A stretch of DNA of 35,223 bases from assembly GCA_949751835.1 (NCBI GenBank), contig CATKHK010000157.1, forward strand, positions 1 through 35,223, read 5' to 3'. A program made the translations under genes and the position numbers. Source of the stretch: Blepharisma japonicum. Lineage: Eukaryota; Ciliophora; Heterotrichea; Heterotrichida; Blepharismidae. This document shows, one piece after another, positions 23,389-31,715 of the stretch. Below the pieces are notes generated by a model. It had not been told where the DNA came from. It did not search any database and saw nothing but the letters and a program-made list of their open reading frames with translations. Numbering within the stretch: the stretch's first letter is position 1; every line of letters starts with the position of its first letter.

Positions 23389-23468
23389 TTAAACTAATAT
23401 ATTATCATATATTAGTTTAAGAAAAAACAATATAAAAATATTGAAAAAGAGAAAACTTATCTCTTTTT
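23389..23468. other. cluster of three hairpins in the nad1_b upstream spacer
   Basis: The 172-base gap 23349-23520 contains three perfect inverted repeats in a row: 13-bp arms TTAAACTAATATA/TATATTAGTTTAA with a 6-base loop (23389-23420), 6-bp arms CAATAT/ATATTG with a 4-base loop (23428-23443), and 9-bp arms AAAAAGAGA/TCTCTTTTT with a 7-base loop (23444-23468). No cloverleaf could be built. A processing signal, a transcription element or a small RNA are all possible. The remainder of the gap shows nothing else. Confidence 0.6.
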
Positions 23469-23520
23469 TTTTTAATCATCAATTATTATAATAAAAATAA
23501 GATTAAAGTTGCTAATAAAA

Positions 23521-24129
23521 TTATTTAGACTCACCAGCGGTACTAGACTCACCAGCGGTACTAGACTCACCAGCGGTACTAGACTCACCAGCGGTACTAG
23601 ACTCACCAGCGGTACTAGACTCACCAGCGGTACTAGACTCACCAGCGGTACTAGACTCACTGATTATATCCTCTATATAACATAAATCAATAGATATAAA
23701 AACTAAATAAATAAAAATATATAGTAATATTAAATTTACAATTAAAAATAAAATAATATCTAAAAGTAAAACTGAAATAAAATTAAATTGAAAACATCAA
23801 AAAAAAAAAAAAAAATAAAAATATAAAAAGATTAAAATTACAATTACAATAATAAAAACCTTTGTTATAAAAAACATAAGCATATGAGAATGACTATCAG
23901 TTAAATAATAAAATGCAGGAGAAAGAACATAATTTAAGATTTTAATAATATTAAGGTATTCAAAAAATAAATAAACTTTTATAATAATAAAATTTATCAA
24001 TAAAAAAAAAAATTTTTTTCACTGTTTTTTCAAAAAAAAAAAAAATAATTTAATACACTTTTTTATAAAGTATATTAATGAACCATACATACAACTAAAA
24101 ATCTTTAAAATTTTTACAAGATATTTCAT
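23521..24129 (-). CDS. unassigned membrane ORF ending in STAGES repeats, 202 residues
   Basis: The frame runs from ATG 24129-24127 (overlapping the rps3 TAA) to TAA 23523-23521. Residues 1-155 hold four or so hydrophobic segments with a polar loop SPAFYYLTDSHSHMLMF near residue 75. From about residue 158 the protein is a hydrophilic tail of seven exact STAGES hexapeptides plus a partial one, then Lys and stop. The repeat sits on the 18-bp DNA repeat. I do not recognise the membrane part. The tail's composition (Ser, Thr, Ala, Gly, Glu, no Phe or Ile) is unlike everything around it. Confidence 0.75.
23527..23660. repeat. 18-bp GC-rich tandem repeat, 7 exact copies
   Basis: The plus-strand unit AGACTCACCAGCGGTACT occurs seven times without a mismatch at 23527-23652 and ends with an 8-base partial copy. 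Eleven or so... of 18 bases are G or C by eye (10 of 18 counted), against a very AT-rich surrounding. Copies are directly adjacent, with no spacers. All three minus-strand frames are open across it; the one joined to an upstream ATG gives STAGES. Confidence 0.97.
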
Positions 24130-24566
24130 TAAAAATCGAATCCAATAGCTGGAATTGAATCATAAAAGCATCTCAACTGAACCAAATGACCTAGTAAACT
24201 TTTACCATGTAAATTTAAATCAACATGATAAACAGACATACTTATTATAGCTCAATCACAAAGATAATTAACTGTAACTTGAGATATTAAAAAACCAGGA
24301 ATTGGTCAATTAGCAAACAATCTTCTACCTTGACGAATTCGCCTACCCCTATAATATATAGAAAGGAAATCTTGTAAATTATAAAATTTTAAAAACTCTA
24401 TTTTATAGGTTAAACCACGTCTAAATAAGAAACTAAAAAAACGCTCTAAAAAACGATGAATAAAATAATCACCAGCATATAAATGTGTACTTTTTTCAAA
24501 ATAATTATGTTTTCAAGGTATACCTAAACCTGCTTTTATAGTTAAAATACCGGCACTCTGACCCAT
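24129..24566 (-). CDS. rps3_a: ribosomal protein uS3, N-terminal part
   Basis: The 145-residue product starts MGQSAGILTIKAGLGIPWKH, comparable to the uS3 start MGQK-x-x-P-x-x-x-R-L-G-I-x-x-x-W, followed by a region like the KH-domain lead-in (DYFIHRFLERFF). It stops at about the size of the N-terminal half; no C-terminal S3 signature follows. A split rps3 is known from other ciliate mitochondria. It directly follows rps19 in the S10-operon order, with a TAATG junction on both sides. Confidence 0.65.
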
Positions 24567-24934
24567 TATTTTTTTTTTTTTCCACCCTTTTTTTTTTTCT
24601 TTCTTAGGGGACTAGCCTTCATTATTGCAACAATAAGTCTTCATAATGAAAGTTTATTTCTAATAAGATAATTCTTTCTCTTTAGTAAAGTAAACTTTCT
24701 ATTACGAGGAAAAAATGCATATAATGGATAACCGCATAATTTATTACGAATAAAACTTTTTTTTGTCATCATTTCCTTAGTTTTAACACGAAAAAGTCTT
24801 CATCTAAAAAATCTAAAAATACGTGGTATAGTAGTAGAAACATCACTATAAACAATTCTCCTCGTTAAATAATGAATCTTTTTCCTAGCATAAGCAAGAT
24901 AAATTAATTTTCACATATTTTTAGAATAATACAT
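24566..24934 (-). CDS. rps19: probable ribosomal protein uS19
   Basis: This 122-residue very basic protein sits between rpl2 and rps3, the position of rps19 in bacterial and mitochondrial S10-type clusters. A weak alignment is possible: SDVSTTIP like the uS19 RRSTILP, TKEMMTKKSF like TEEMVGHKLGEF, and PRNRKF like PTRKF, followed by an unusual poly-Lys tail (KKKKKGGKKKK). Start and stop both share a base with neighbours. Position is the stronger evidence; the sequence is divergent. Confidence 0.55.
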
Positions 24935-25686
24935 TATTTCATAACCTTACCCCACGGTGACATAACAGGCCTTCCTCCCTTAGTACGTCCACCATGAGGA
25001 TGATCTACGGCATTCATAGCTTCACCTCTAACCGAAGGTCTAATACCTAAACGACGAAAATAACCAGCGTAACTATAATGCTCAAAACGATGTTTCGCAT
25101 TTGAAGCTCTACCAACTGTAGCCATACAATAAGGTGAAACCTTTATGACAATACCTGATGGTATCTTTATTCTAACTCAATCGTGTGACTGCTGTATTAT
25201 TTTACAAAAAGTACCAGCCGATCTAGCAAAAAAACCACCAGAATAAGGATGTTTTTCAACGTTAAAAATAATTGTTTTAGTAGACATTCAACCAATTGGA
25301 GAACAATCACCTATTGCGTCCTTACGACTTAAAAAACCATTACTAATTCTTTTGTCTAAAATATCGTCAGGGGCTAAAATAAAACTTTTATTACCAAATT
25401 TAAAATAATTAATTAAACCTAAAAAACACGTTCTATGTTTATCATGATGATAATCAATAATTTTACCAAGACTACCATCAGTTCGCATTAAATCAACTTT
25501 TTTAAAAAAAGAAAAAACGGAACCACCTTGATGTCTAATAGTAATATGACCGCTATTATTTCTACCAGAGCTAGAAACAATTTTTGAATTCATAACCTTC
25601 AAAGGCACTCTATTCAAATTCTTCTTGGAAACTAAAACTCTTTTTCGTAAGCTTGAGTTTCTTGACTTAAATTTTTTTAAAATCAT
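24934..25686 (-). CDS. rpl2: ribosomal protein uL2
   Basis: The 250-residue product has both uL2 domains. The N-terminal RNA-binding part has [17 protein letters not shown], the middle has GDCSPIG and [14 protein letters not shown], and the C-terminus has the peptidyl-transferase-associated block [18 protein letters not shown] followed by RPVMSPWGK. The His of HPHGG is intact. It ends TAATG with the next gene. Confidence 0.97.
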
Positions 25687-25692
25687 TTTAAA

Positions 25693-26418
25693 CTAATAAT
25701 AATTTTTTGATCGTATTCTAGATAAATAACGCTTTCTTGCAGGAATACGACCAGTTTTTAAACCACTCTTTATAAAACCAAACTGACGACCTCTACGAAG
25801 AAAAATATTTTCAAATCGTACAGTTTTAGAACCTAAGGCCTTATTAGCTAGTCTAAAAAAGTTTATATATAATCTAATAGAAATGGGAATACGCGTAGAA
25901 AAAGATTTAAAAATAATATTTATTCGACTATGTAAAAAACCTTGTATGGTCAAAAAAAATTTAGTCAATATAAAAATATAATTTGATTGACTATGTCTTA
26001 AACGTCTATAAGCACCACCACTACTAAATTGCTTACGTAAACCAGCTGATCTATAAAAATATTTTTGTTTTGTTAAAAAAGACATAAAAAAATTTCTACA
26101 AATAAAATCATGAACAAAAAAACAACGAGCACCTCGTATTGAATAAATTCTATAATCAAAATTAAAAAATGAATCCTTATAATTTGAATATAACAAATAT
26201 AATAATTTTTTTATTCTACGTCTAAAATAAATATCTCGTTTAAATTTTCCAAAAAAAAACTTATAAATACGTAAAAAAAAATAAGTTCGCATGTAATAAA
26301 AAAAAATTCAATTCAATCTAATAGAAAAAGATGTCAAAAAAACCAATCTATATAATTTTTTTAAACGAATAAAAGAATAAAAAGAACCAGCATCCTTTTT
26401 TAAATCATACAAGCGCAT
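25693..26418 (-). CDS. unassigned basic protein, 241 residues
   Basis: The frame runs from ATG 26418-26416 through a TGA codon to TAG at 25693, immediately before rpl2. It is highly basic, with RGARCFFVHDFIC, SAGLRKQFSSGGAYRRLRH and a C-terminal FLRRGRQFGFIKSGLKTGR then ARKRYLSRI. The tail is faintly like the RRG-x-RH...G-Q-R-T-x-T-NARTRK end of uS13, but length and the rest do not fit, so I leave it unnamed. Charge and position beside rpl2 suggest a ribosomal protein. Confidence 0.7.
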
Positions 26419-26435
26419 TAAGGTAAAAACCACTA

Positions 26436-27656
26436 TTATTTATATATTATACAAAAATAAAACATGCATTGAAAAAATGATTTTGTTATTCTAAAACTTA
26501 ATAAGAAATAAATAATATATCAATAAGAATAGGCCAAAAGTTCATTACTTCCCAAAGAAACAAAATAACGACCAGTTGGAACAATTAAAGATCCATAAAC
26601 TAAGGCTATTAAAAATAAAATTCAAAAAAATGTTCCAACATTATCAAACGGTAATGGAAATTTAGAAGATAACATACGATCAATGTATTGATGATTAGAC
26701 AATCTAAAGTGTTTAGATAATCAAGGTAAAACTATTATTCCAAAAAAATAAAAAATAACAACAAAAAAACCAATATAATGATGAGGAATAAGAACTAAAG
26801 AACCCATTAATGGACGAAGATATCAATGTGGTATAGCTAAAACGAAATCAATATCTTCTTGTAAGGGTCAAAATTCAAAATTTGCATATGAATAACTAAC
26901 TGTCATAAAATCTCTAGAAAAAAAATCAACAGTTGTTCTTGCAAGTAAAAAATAAAATATTAATTCAAGTCAAGCATATAATTCAACTCATATAAAATCG
27001 TACAAATAATCATAACGAGTAGAAAAAAGTAACTCTAACTCCTCCTCATCAATATAATCAGTACAATGTAGGGAAGAGGTATGCTCAATAATAACTACAA
27101 AAATAACAAGAGGTACTATAGCATGAATTAAAAAAACTCTAAACATAGTATCATCATTTAAACCAAGACCAGGAATCATAAAATCACCTAAAAAATCAAA
27201 ACTAACAAAAACCATAGAATTCATAGCATAACCTATGACAGTAGCCGTTACCTCCGATAATACAGAACAAGGCATTATTGCACCAGTAATTCCGACAACG
27301 TAAGATAAAACAAGAATAACAGAACCTGTTATTCAAGTAGGATTACCCTCTCCAAAAAAAGCATTATTTCAAAATTTTATTAAAATATGGGCATAAAGCA
27401 TAAAAAAAAAAATATTTCCAAACTCCGAATGCAAACGTGCTAAAATAGCACCGAATTTTGTTTCTCACCAAAAATGTATAACACCGACTACACCTGTATC
27501 AAAAACAGAACAGTATAAAAATGCAAGACAAAAACCAGTAAAAACTTGAATTAAAAAAATTCATAATAAGACTGAACCGCCAAGCAATGAAGGACGAACA
27601 TAGTTAGGATTTATTGATAAAGAATTAATATAAAAAAATTTTTTTAATGAAACCAT
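26436..27656 (-). CDS. cob: apocytochrome b
   Basis: The 406-residue core subunit of the bc1 complex. Haem-ligand pairs are visible: LHSEFGNIFFFMLYAH in helix B and FRVFLIHAIVP with EHTSSLH in helix D. The Qo-site motif, normally PEWY, reads PHWY (IPHWYLRPLMGSL). The segment after helix D is longer than in typical cytochrome b and acidic (DYIDEEELELL). The start is ATG 27656, the end is TAA followed by TAG. It lies 12 bases after nad1. Confidence 0.96.
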
Positions 27657-27668
27657 AATACAACCTCG

Positions 27669-28880
27669 CTATTTTTTAATTTTTAAATAAATATCATAAA
27701 TTTTACCAGAAATTCATAAAAAAATTTTAGCATTAATAAGAACAGACTCTCTAGTAAACCAAACATAATAATCTAATAATCAAAAAAAATAAAAATTTAA
27801 GTAATAATAAAATGAATTAAATCAATGTGTTTTAAAGGAATTAAATCTATCAACACAATAAATAAGAATAGCAACTAAAATTAAAATAATAATTAATAAA
27901 AATAAAAGTGGTTTTAAACTACAAAGATTTAAATAAAAATTATAAATAAAATCTGAAAAATTAAAATTAACCACCTTGATTGTTAAAAAATTTCACTTAA
28001 AAAAATCTCTATTATATACAAATATAAAATTTACAATATTTTTTACAAATAAAATTATTTGAGAAAGAAAACTTCAACCACCACCAAAAAATACTATACT
28101 TATTATAAAAGCATTAGTAAAAATATTAACATACTCACCTAAATAAAATAAACCGAATAAAATACCAGCATATTCAACAGTATAACCCGCGACAACATCA
28201 GACTCCGCCTCCGATAAATCAAATGGCGGCCTATTAGTTTCCATTAATGTAGCTAAAAAGGCTATTACACCAATTATTGGTAAAAATAAAAAAAAAGAAA
28301 AATTAGCCTGTTGATCAATAAGAATTTCAAAATTTGAAGTACCAGTTACAATAAATAGAACTAAAAAAACACTACCCATAATAATTTCATAAGAAATTAA
28401 CTGTATAAAAGCCCTAATACAACCCAAAATTGCATATTTAGATACCGAAGCTCAACCGGAAATTAAAATTGCTAAGCCAAAACAAGATGAACAGCATATT
28501 AAAAAAAAAATATTAAAATCTATATCTGCAATATCTTCACCATAATTAAAAGCTAAATTTGAAAAATTATATCAACTTAATCAAAATGCAGATACGGAGG
28601 CCCCTTGAAAAAAAATAGAATGAACCTTGCGAGGTCCTACATAATTTTTAAATAAAATTTTTAATGCATCAGCAAAATATTGTAAACGACCACGATCACC
28701 AAGAACAGTCGGACCTAAACGACGCTGCATTAAAGCTAAAACCTTTCGCTCGCAAGTAGTAAAAAATAAAACCTGAAAAAACATAAATAAAAAACTTAAC
28801 CAAACATATAAAAAAGCCCAAAAAAATGGAAAAAATTTTACTATATAAAAAATATAAAATAAAAGAAGGCCTGCGAGCAC
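27669..28880 (-). CDS. nad1_a: NADH dehydrogenase subunit 1, main part
   Basis: The 403-residue product contains the ND1 core: CERKVLALMQRRLGP, LQYFADALKILFKN, METNRPPFDLSEAESD, VVAGYTVEYAG and LGEY, then FFGGGW at about residue 270. After this the sequence does not match the ND1 family: about 130 residues with one strong helix (LLFLLIIILILVAILIYC) and a polar end, in an uninterrupted frame. The normal last ND1 segment is in the separate gene at 22971-23348. The start is taken as GTG 28880, two codons after an in-frame TAG; ATG is absent there. This is the quinone-binding membrane subunit of complex I. Confidence 0.93.
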
Positions 28881-28889
28881 TTTAAACTA

Positions 28890-29348
28890 TTATAAAAAAT
28901 TTAAGTTAACCATAGAAATAAATTTACACCTATTTACTGTAAAAATATTATTTGAAAAAATTGAATATGTAGAGCTTAAAAAAAAAAAAAAACTTAAAAA
29001 ATTATTAGAGTATAATTCTTCCCCAATAAAATAATCTAAAGGTCACTTAAATACTAAAATAAATCTATAATGAGAATAACCAAAAACGTATTTTCCAAAT
29101 TTATGACCGTTCGGACCTTTTACAAGAGTAAAGGAGCGTCTATATTTAGGTAAAACAACAAAGCTGGTTATTCCTGAAGAATTTATATTAGTATTTTTAA
29201 AAAAAGAAGAATAAAGTATCAATAAACTAATAGTTGTTAAAGAAAATTTCGGAATTTCTAAATTAAAACTAACTGGTTCATTATGCGGCTTATAATACGA
29301 AATATAATTTAAATATAATTTAAAATTATTATTATTATTTAATTGCAT
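28890..29348 (-). CDS. rps10: probable ribosomal protein uS10
   Basis: The 152-residue product has a central block VLPKYRRSFTLVKGPNGHKF then GKYVFGYSHYRFIL. This resembles the uS10 hallmark LPTK-x-x-R-F-T-V-L-R-S-P-H-V-x-K-K-S-R-E-Q-F-x-x-R-x-H-K-R. Other ciliates carry rps10 (formerly ymf59). N- and C-terminal regions are Asn- and Phe-rich extensions. A run of 15 A's lies in the gene, and the frame is open across it. It ends TAA-TAG just before the nad1 start. Confidence 0.6.
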
Positions 29349-29353
29349 AAAAC

Positions 29354-30277
29354 TTATTTTATAAATCTATGAAATCATGAAAGAAGTAAATCAGTAGAAG
29401 ATACTCTGCTAAAGGCTTTTGAAACATGAATTCGCCCACGCTGCCTTAAGAATGGTAAAATCTTACTAATTTTATATAAACGGCAAAAAAAGTAAACTAA
29501 TAGCATAAATAAAACAAAATTAACATCAATGATAACAGGAAGAGACGAAGCTCAATCAACATTTTTTATATTAGAATTAAAAAAGGAAGAAACTAATAAT
29601 GAACTAAGAGAAATACCTGAAAAAAACGGAGCTCTTGAGTAAGCACGAACCTTTGAATAACGACGTTTATTATACCTACGCTGTACACGTAGAAAACTAA
29701 AAATAAATGAACTAGAAAAATTTGAATCACAGCTACTATTAAACTGCAATGTTCAAAATCTAGGCTGACGTAATTTTCTAAAAATATCAATAAATGGTAA
29801 TCCTTTTTTATTAGTTAAAAAATTTTTATAAATATTTCAAGTATTAGATCAAGACCTATTACTATTTAGCTTTAAATTATTATAAACTAAAAATGAGGAA
29901 GGTCTTATAGTATATCTTGAGGTTTTAACTTCGAGATACTTAGAATTATAACTTTTAAAATAAGAATTAAACAAAAATAAACATAAAGATACATAGCCAT
30001 CTATGTTGTAGTTGTGTAAAAAAAAAAATCAAAAATTTTCAAGTTCCATATTAAAAATTTTTAAAGATGCAGCAACATTTAAACCATTAAATCTAAGAAA
30101 ATAAACAAATTTAAAAAAATAAAAAGATCTAATAGAATAATTTATTGCTGGATCTATAAAACTATAATGATAGGCTATATCTGAATATAAAATATTTATA
30201 TTAGTAAAGCCAAACTCATAGTAACGACCTAAAATTAGTTTATCTAAAAAACTGTCGAGGGTGTGTTTGTTAAACAT
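29354..30277 (-). CDS. unassigned ORF, 307 residues
   Basis: The frame is open with TGA as Trp from ATG 30277-30275 to TAA 29356-29354. The N-terminal half is aromatic and mixed (ILGRYYEFGFTN). At about residues 185-210 it has a strikingly basic QRRYNKRRYSKVRAYSRAPF, then SGISLSSLLVSSFF and a transmembrane helix (VNFVLFMLLVYFFCRLY), then a basic end. The organisation suggests a membrane-anchored subunit. I do not recognise the family; it is probably a ciliate ymf-class gene. It overlaps the previous ORF by 34 bases. Confidence 0.7.
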
Positions 30278-30543
30278 AACTCAATACGATTACTATATAT
30301 AAAATAATAATGTAAACGAATGACATCTAAATGAAAATTTAATCTAACCGAATCTATAATAACACGATTATTCTCAAAATTTTTAAAATTTCTAACAATA
30401 TTATTATTGTTATCAATGCTGTATTTAAAAAAACGAATAATAAAAAAATTTAATATTAGAAAAAAATAAAAAATATAATGACTAAAAAAATGAGTAAAAA
30501 TTTGATCAATTAGGTCTACATATTTAAAATAAAAATCAATCAT
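30244..30543 (-). CDS. unassigned ORF, 99 residues
   Basis: The product has one hydrophobic helix at residues 15-40 (FFSHYIFYFFLILNFFIIRFF), then a polar domain with NNNN and a conserved-looking RVIIDSVRLNFHLDVIRLHY. Its ATG follows the TAA of the preceding ORF directly (TAA-ATG), and its end overlaps the 307-residue ORF. Function unknown. A short, single-anchor subunit of a respiratory complex is conceivable but not shown. Confidence 0.65.
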   Translation of the reverse strand: MIDFYFKYVDLIDQIFTHFFSHYIFYFFLILNFFIIRFFKYSIDNNNNIVRNFKNFENNRVIIDSVRLNFHLDVIRLHYYFIYSNRIELCLTNTPSTVF

Positions 30544-30819
30544 TTAAAACAAAAATAAAACAAGTTTATAAAATATATAAAAAATAAAAACAACAAATAA
30601 AAATAAAAAAAAAAATTTTACGAATAAACTATAGAATATATTTTTTATATTTAAATTCTTTATACCAAAGGGTCATAAATTACCAATTGAATGCATAATA
30701 ATATTATGATATTCAACCCTATACTGTTTTAAATCCTTTGCTAAAAATATTCTAAATTTTTGTTTCACGTGAGGTAATAATGGATAAGACTTTAAATATT
30801 TAAATATTTTAGAAAACAT
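30544..30819 (-). CDS. unassigned ORF, 91 residues
   Basis: The product starts at ATG 30819, 10 bases after trnF. Residues 1-60 are basic and soluble in character (HVKQKFRIFLAKDLKQYRVE, IMHSIGNLWPFGIKN) and residues 63-91 form one C-terminal transmembrane segment of Phe, Leu, Val and Tyr. It ends TAA next to the following ATG. The tail-anchored layout recalls small accessory subunits such as ATP synthase subunit 8, but no motif supports a name. Confidence 0.65.
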
Positions 30820-30828
30820 TTTAAACAA

Positions 30829-30901
30829 TGTCCAAGAACAGAATCGAACTGTTGACCTCTAGATTTTCAGTCTAGCGCTCTTCCACTGAGCTACTTGAAC
30901 A
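30829..30901 (-). tRNA. trnF: tRNA-Phe (GAA)
   Basis: The cloverleaf is regular: acceptor TGTTCAA/TTGGACA (one T-G pair), D-arm GCTC...GAGC, anticodon stem CTAGA/TCTAG around CTGAAAA giving GAA, and T-arm ACAG-TTCGATT-CTGT. The upstream rps8 reading frame runs into this gene. Confidence 0.95.
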
Positions 30902-31291
30902 ACGATATAAAATACAAACTAACTTACCACCTATTTTTTTTTTTAAACAAGTAATACTATCAACTAAACCAATTGATGTTGAAACTATATAAATAGAACC
31001 CTTATCATATAAACATACGTGATATAAAGCTCTATAAGAAATATTATGATAAAAAGATGGAGCATGGCAAATTTGAACTGATCAAAAAGGCTTCGTACCA
31101 TTATATTTTAAATGAATTAGTAAATAATTATTATTATAGAATCTAAAATTTAAAATATAACCACTATCTAATAATAAATTTAATAAAGAAATCATTTTTT
31201 TACTATAATACCTTATAATAATATAATTTTTTCTTTTTGCATAAGAAATTTTTAGAATACTTAATAATCAAGCATATTGATTAACTACCAT
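30872..31291 (-). CDS. rps8: ribosomal protein uS8
   Basis: The ORF starts at ATG 31291-31289, overlapping the rps14 TAG. The C-terminal part has STSIGLVDSITCLKKKIGGK then LVCILY, matching the uS8 ending 'S-T-x-x-G-I-x-x-x-x-x-A-x-x-x-x-x-G-G-x-x-L-C-Y-V'. There is no stop before trnF: the frame crosses the tRNA 5' end and stops at TAG 30872-30874 inside it, giving 139 codons. About 129 residues precede the tRNA. Cleavage at the tRNA end would leave a stopless message unless a stop is added or the overlap is resolved by alternative processing. Confidence 0.75.
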
Positions 31292-31707
31292 TTTTTTAAA
31301 GCTATACCTGGAAAATGCAAAGTATTAATTCTTTCACGCATTGTTACTCTATTCATTCTAGCAAAAAAAAAAACACTTCTTCTATGACCAGTTATCAAAC
31401 AAACATTTTTATGTCTAGCAATAGAAACCCTTTTGCTAAATTTTGACATATAAAAAACAGCAAGAGCTTTACATTGATTTTCAACATACTTAGTGCTAAT
31501 AATAATTTTTAAAAGTAAAATATAAAATTCAACATTAAAAAAACGCTCCCTATTTAAACGTTCAACCCACACAGCCTTTTTACGATTAGCATAAGTTTTG
31601 TAAAACCAACCATTTCTATTATAAACTAATGGCTCGTTGTTACGTAATTCACGTTTGTCCTTTTTTTCCCGTTCCTTTAATTCGCGCCTTTTTCGCTTTT
31701 TTGTTAC
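31285..31707 (-). CDS. rps14: ribosomal protein uS14
   Basis: The C-terminal half is clear uS14: KRVSIARHKNVCLITGHRRS, FFARMNRVTMRERINTLHF, PGIALKKW, matching R-N-R-C-x-x-T-G-R-x-R-x-x-x-R-x-F-x-x-S-R-x-x-x-R-E...L-P-G-x-x-K-A-S-W. The zinc-type cysteines are absent, as in other mitochondrial forms. The frame extends upstream as a Lys/Arg/Glu-rich N-terminal region with no ATG back to an in-frame TAA at 31708; GTG at 31572 is the first conventional alternative, but it would leave out a plausible basic part, so the start is unresolved. Confidence 0.85.
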   Translation of the reverse strand, partial: VTKKRKRRELKEREKKDKRELRNNEPLVYNRNGWFYKTYANRKKAVWVERLNRERFFNVEFYILLLKIIISTKYVENQCKALAVFYMSKFSKRVSIARHKNVCLITGHRRSVFFFARMNRVTMRERINTLHFPGIALKKW

Positions 31708-31715
31708 TTATAACA

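Noticed and set aside
23349-23420. tRNA gene in the hairpin spacer
   Set aside because: An AACC/GGTT arm with GTTCGG resembles a T-arm, but no matching acceptor, D-arm or anticodon arm could be paired on either strand.
23472-23660. ORF encoding repeated VPLVSL
   Set aside because: It is another frame of the 18-bp repeat. The STAGES frame is the one continuous with a proper ATG and an upstream membrane protein.
23527-23660. CRISPR-like array
   Set aside because: Copies are directly adjacent with no spacers, and the context is mitochondrial coding sequence.
29593-29790. Second ORF overlapping the 307-residue ORF
   Set aside because: It is a different frame of the same strand, short, without a neighbour junction, and the 307-codon frame is continuous across it.
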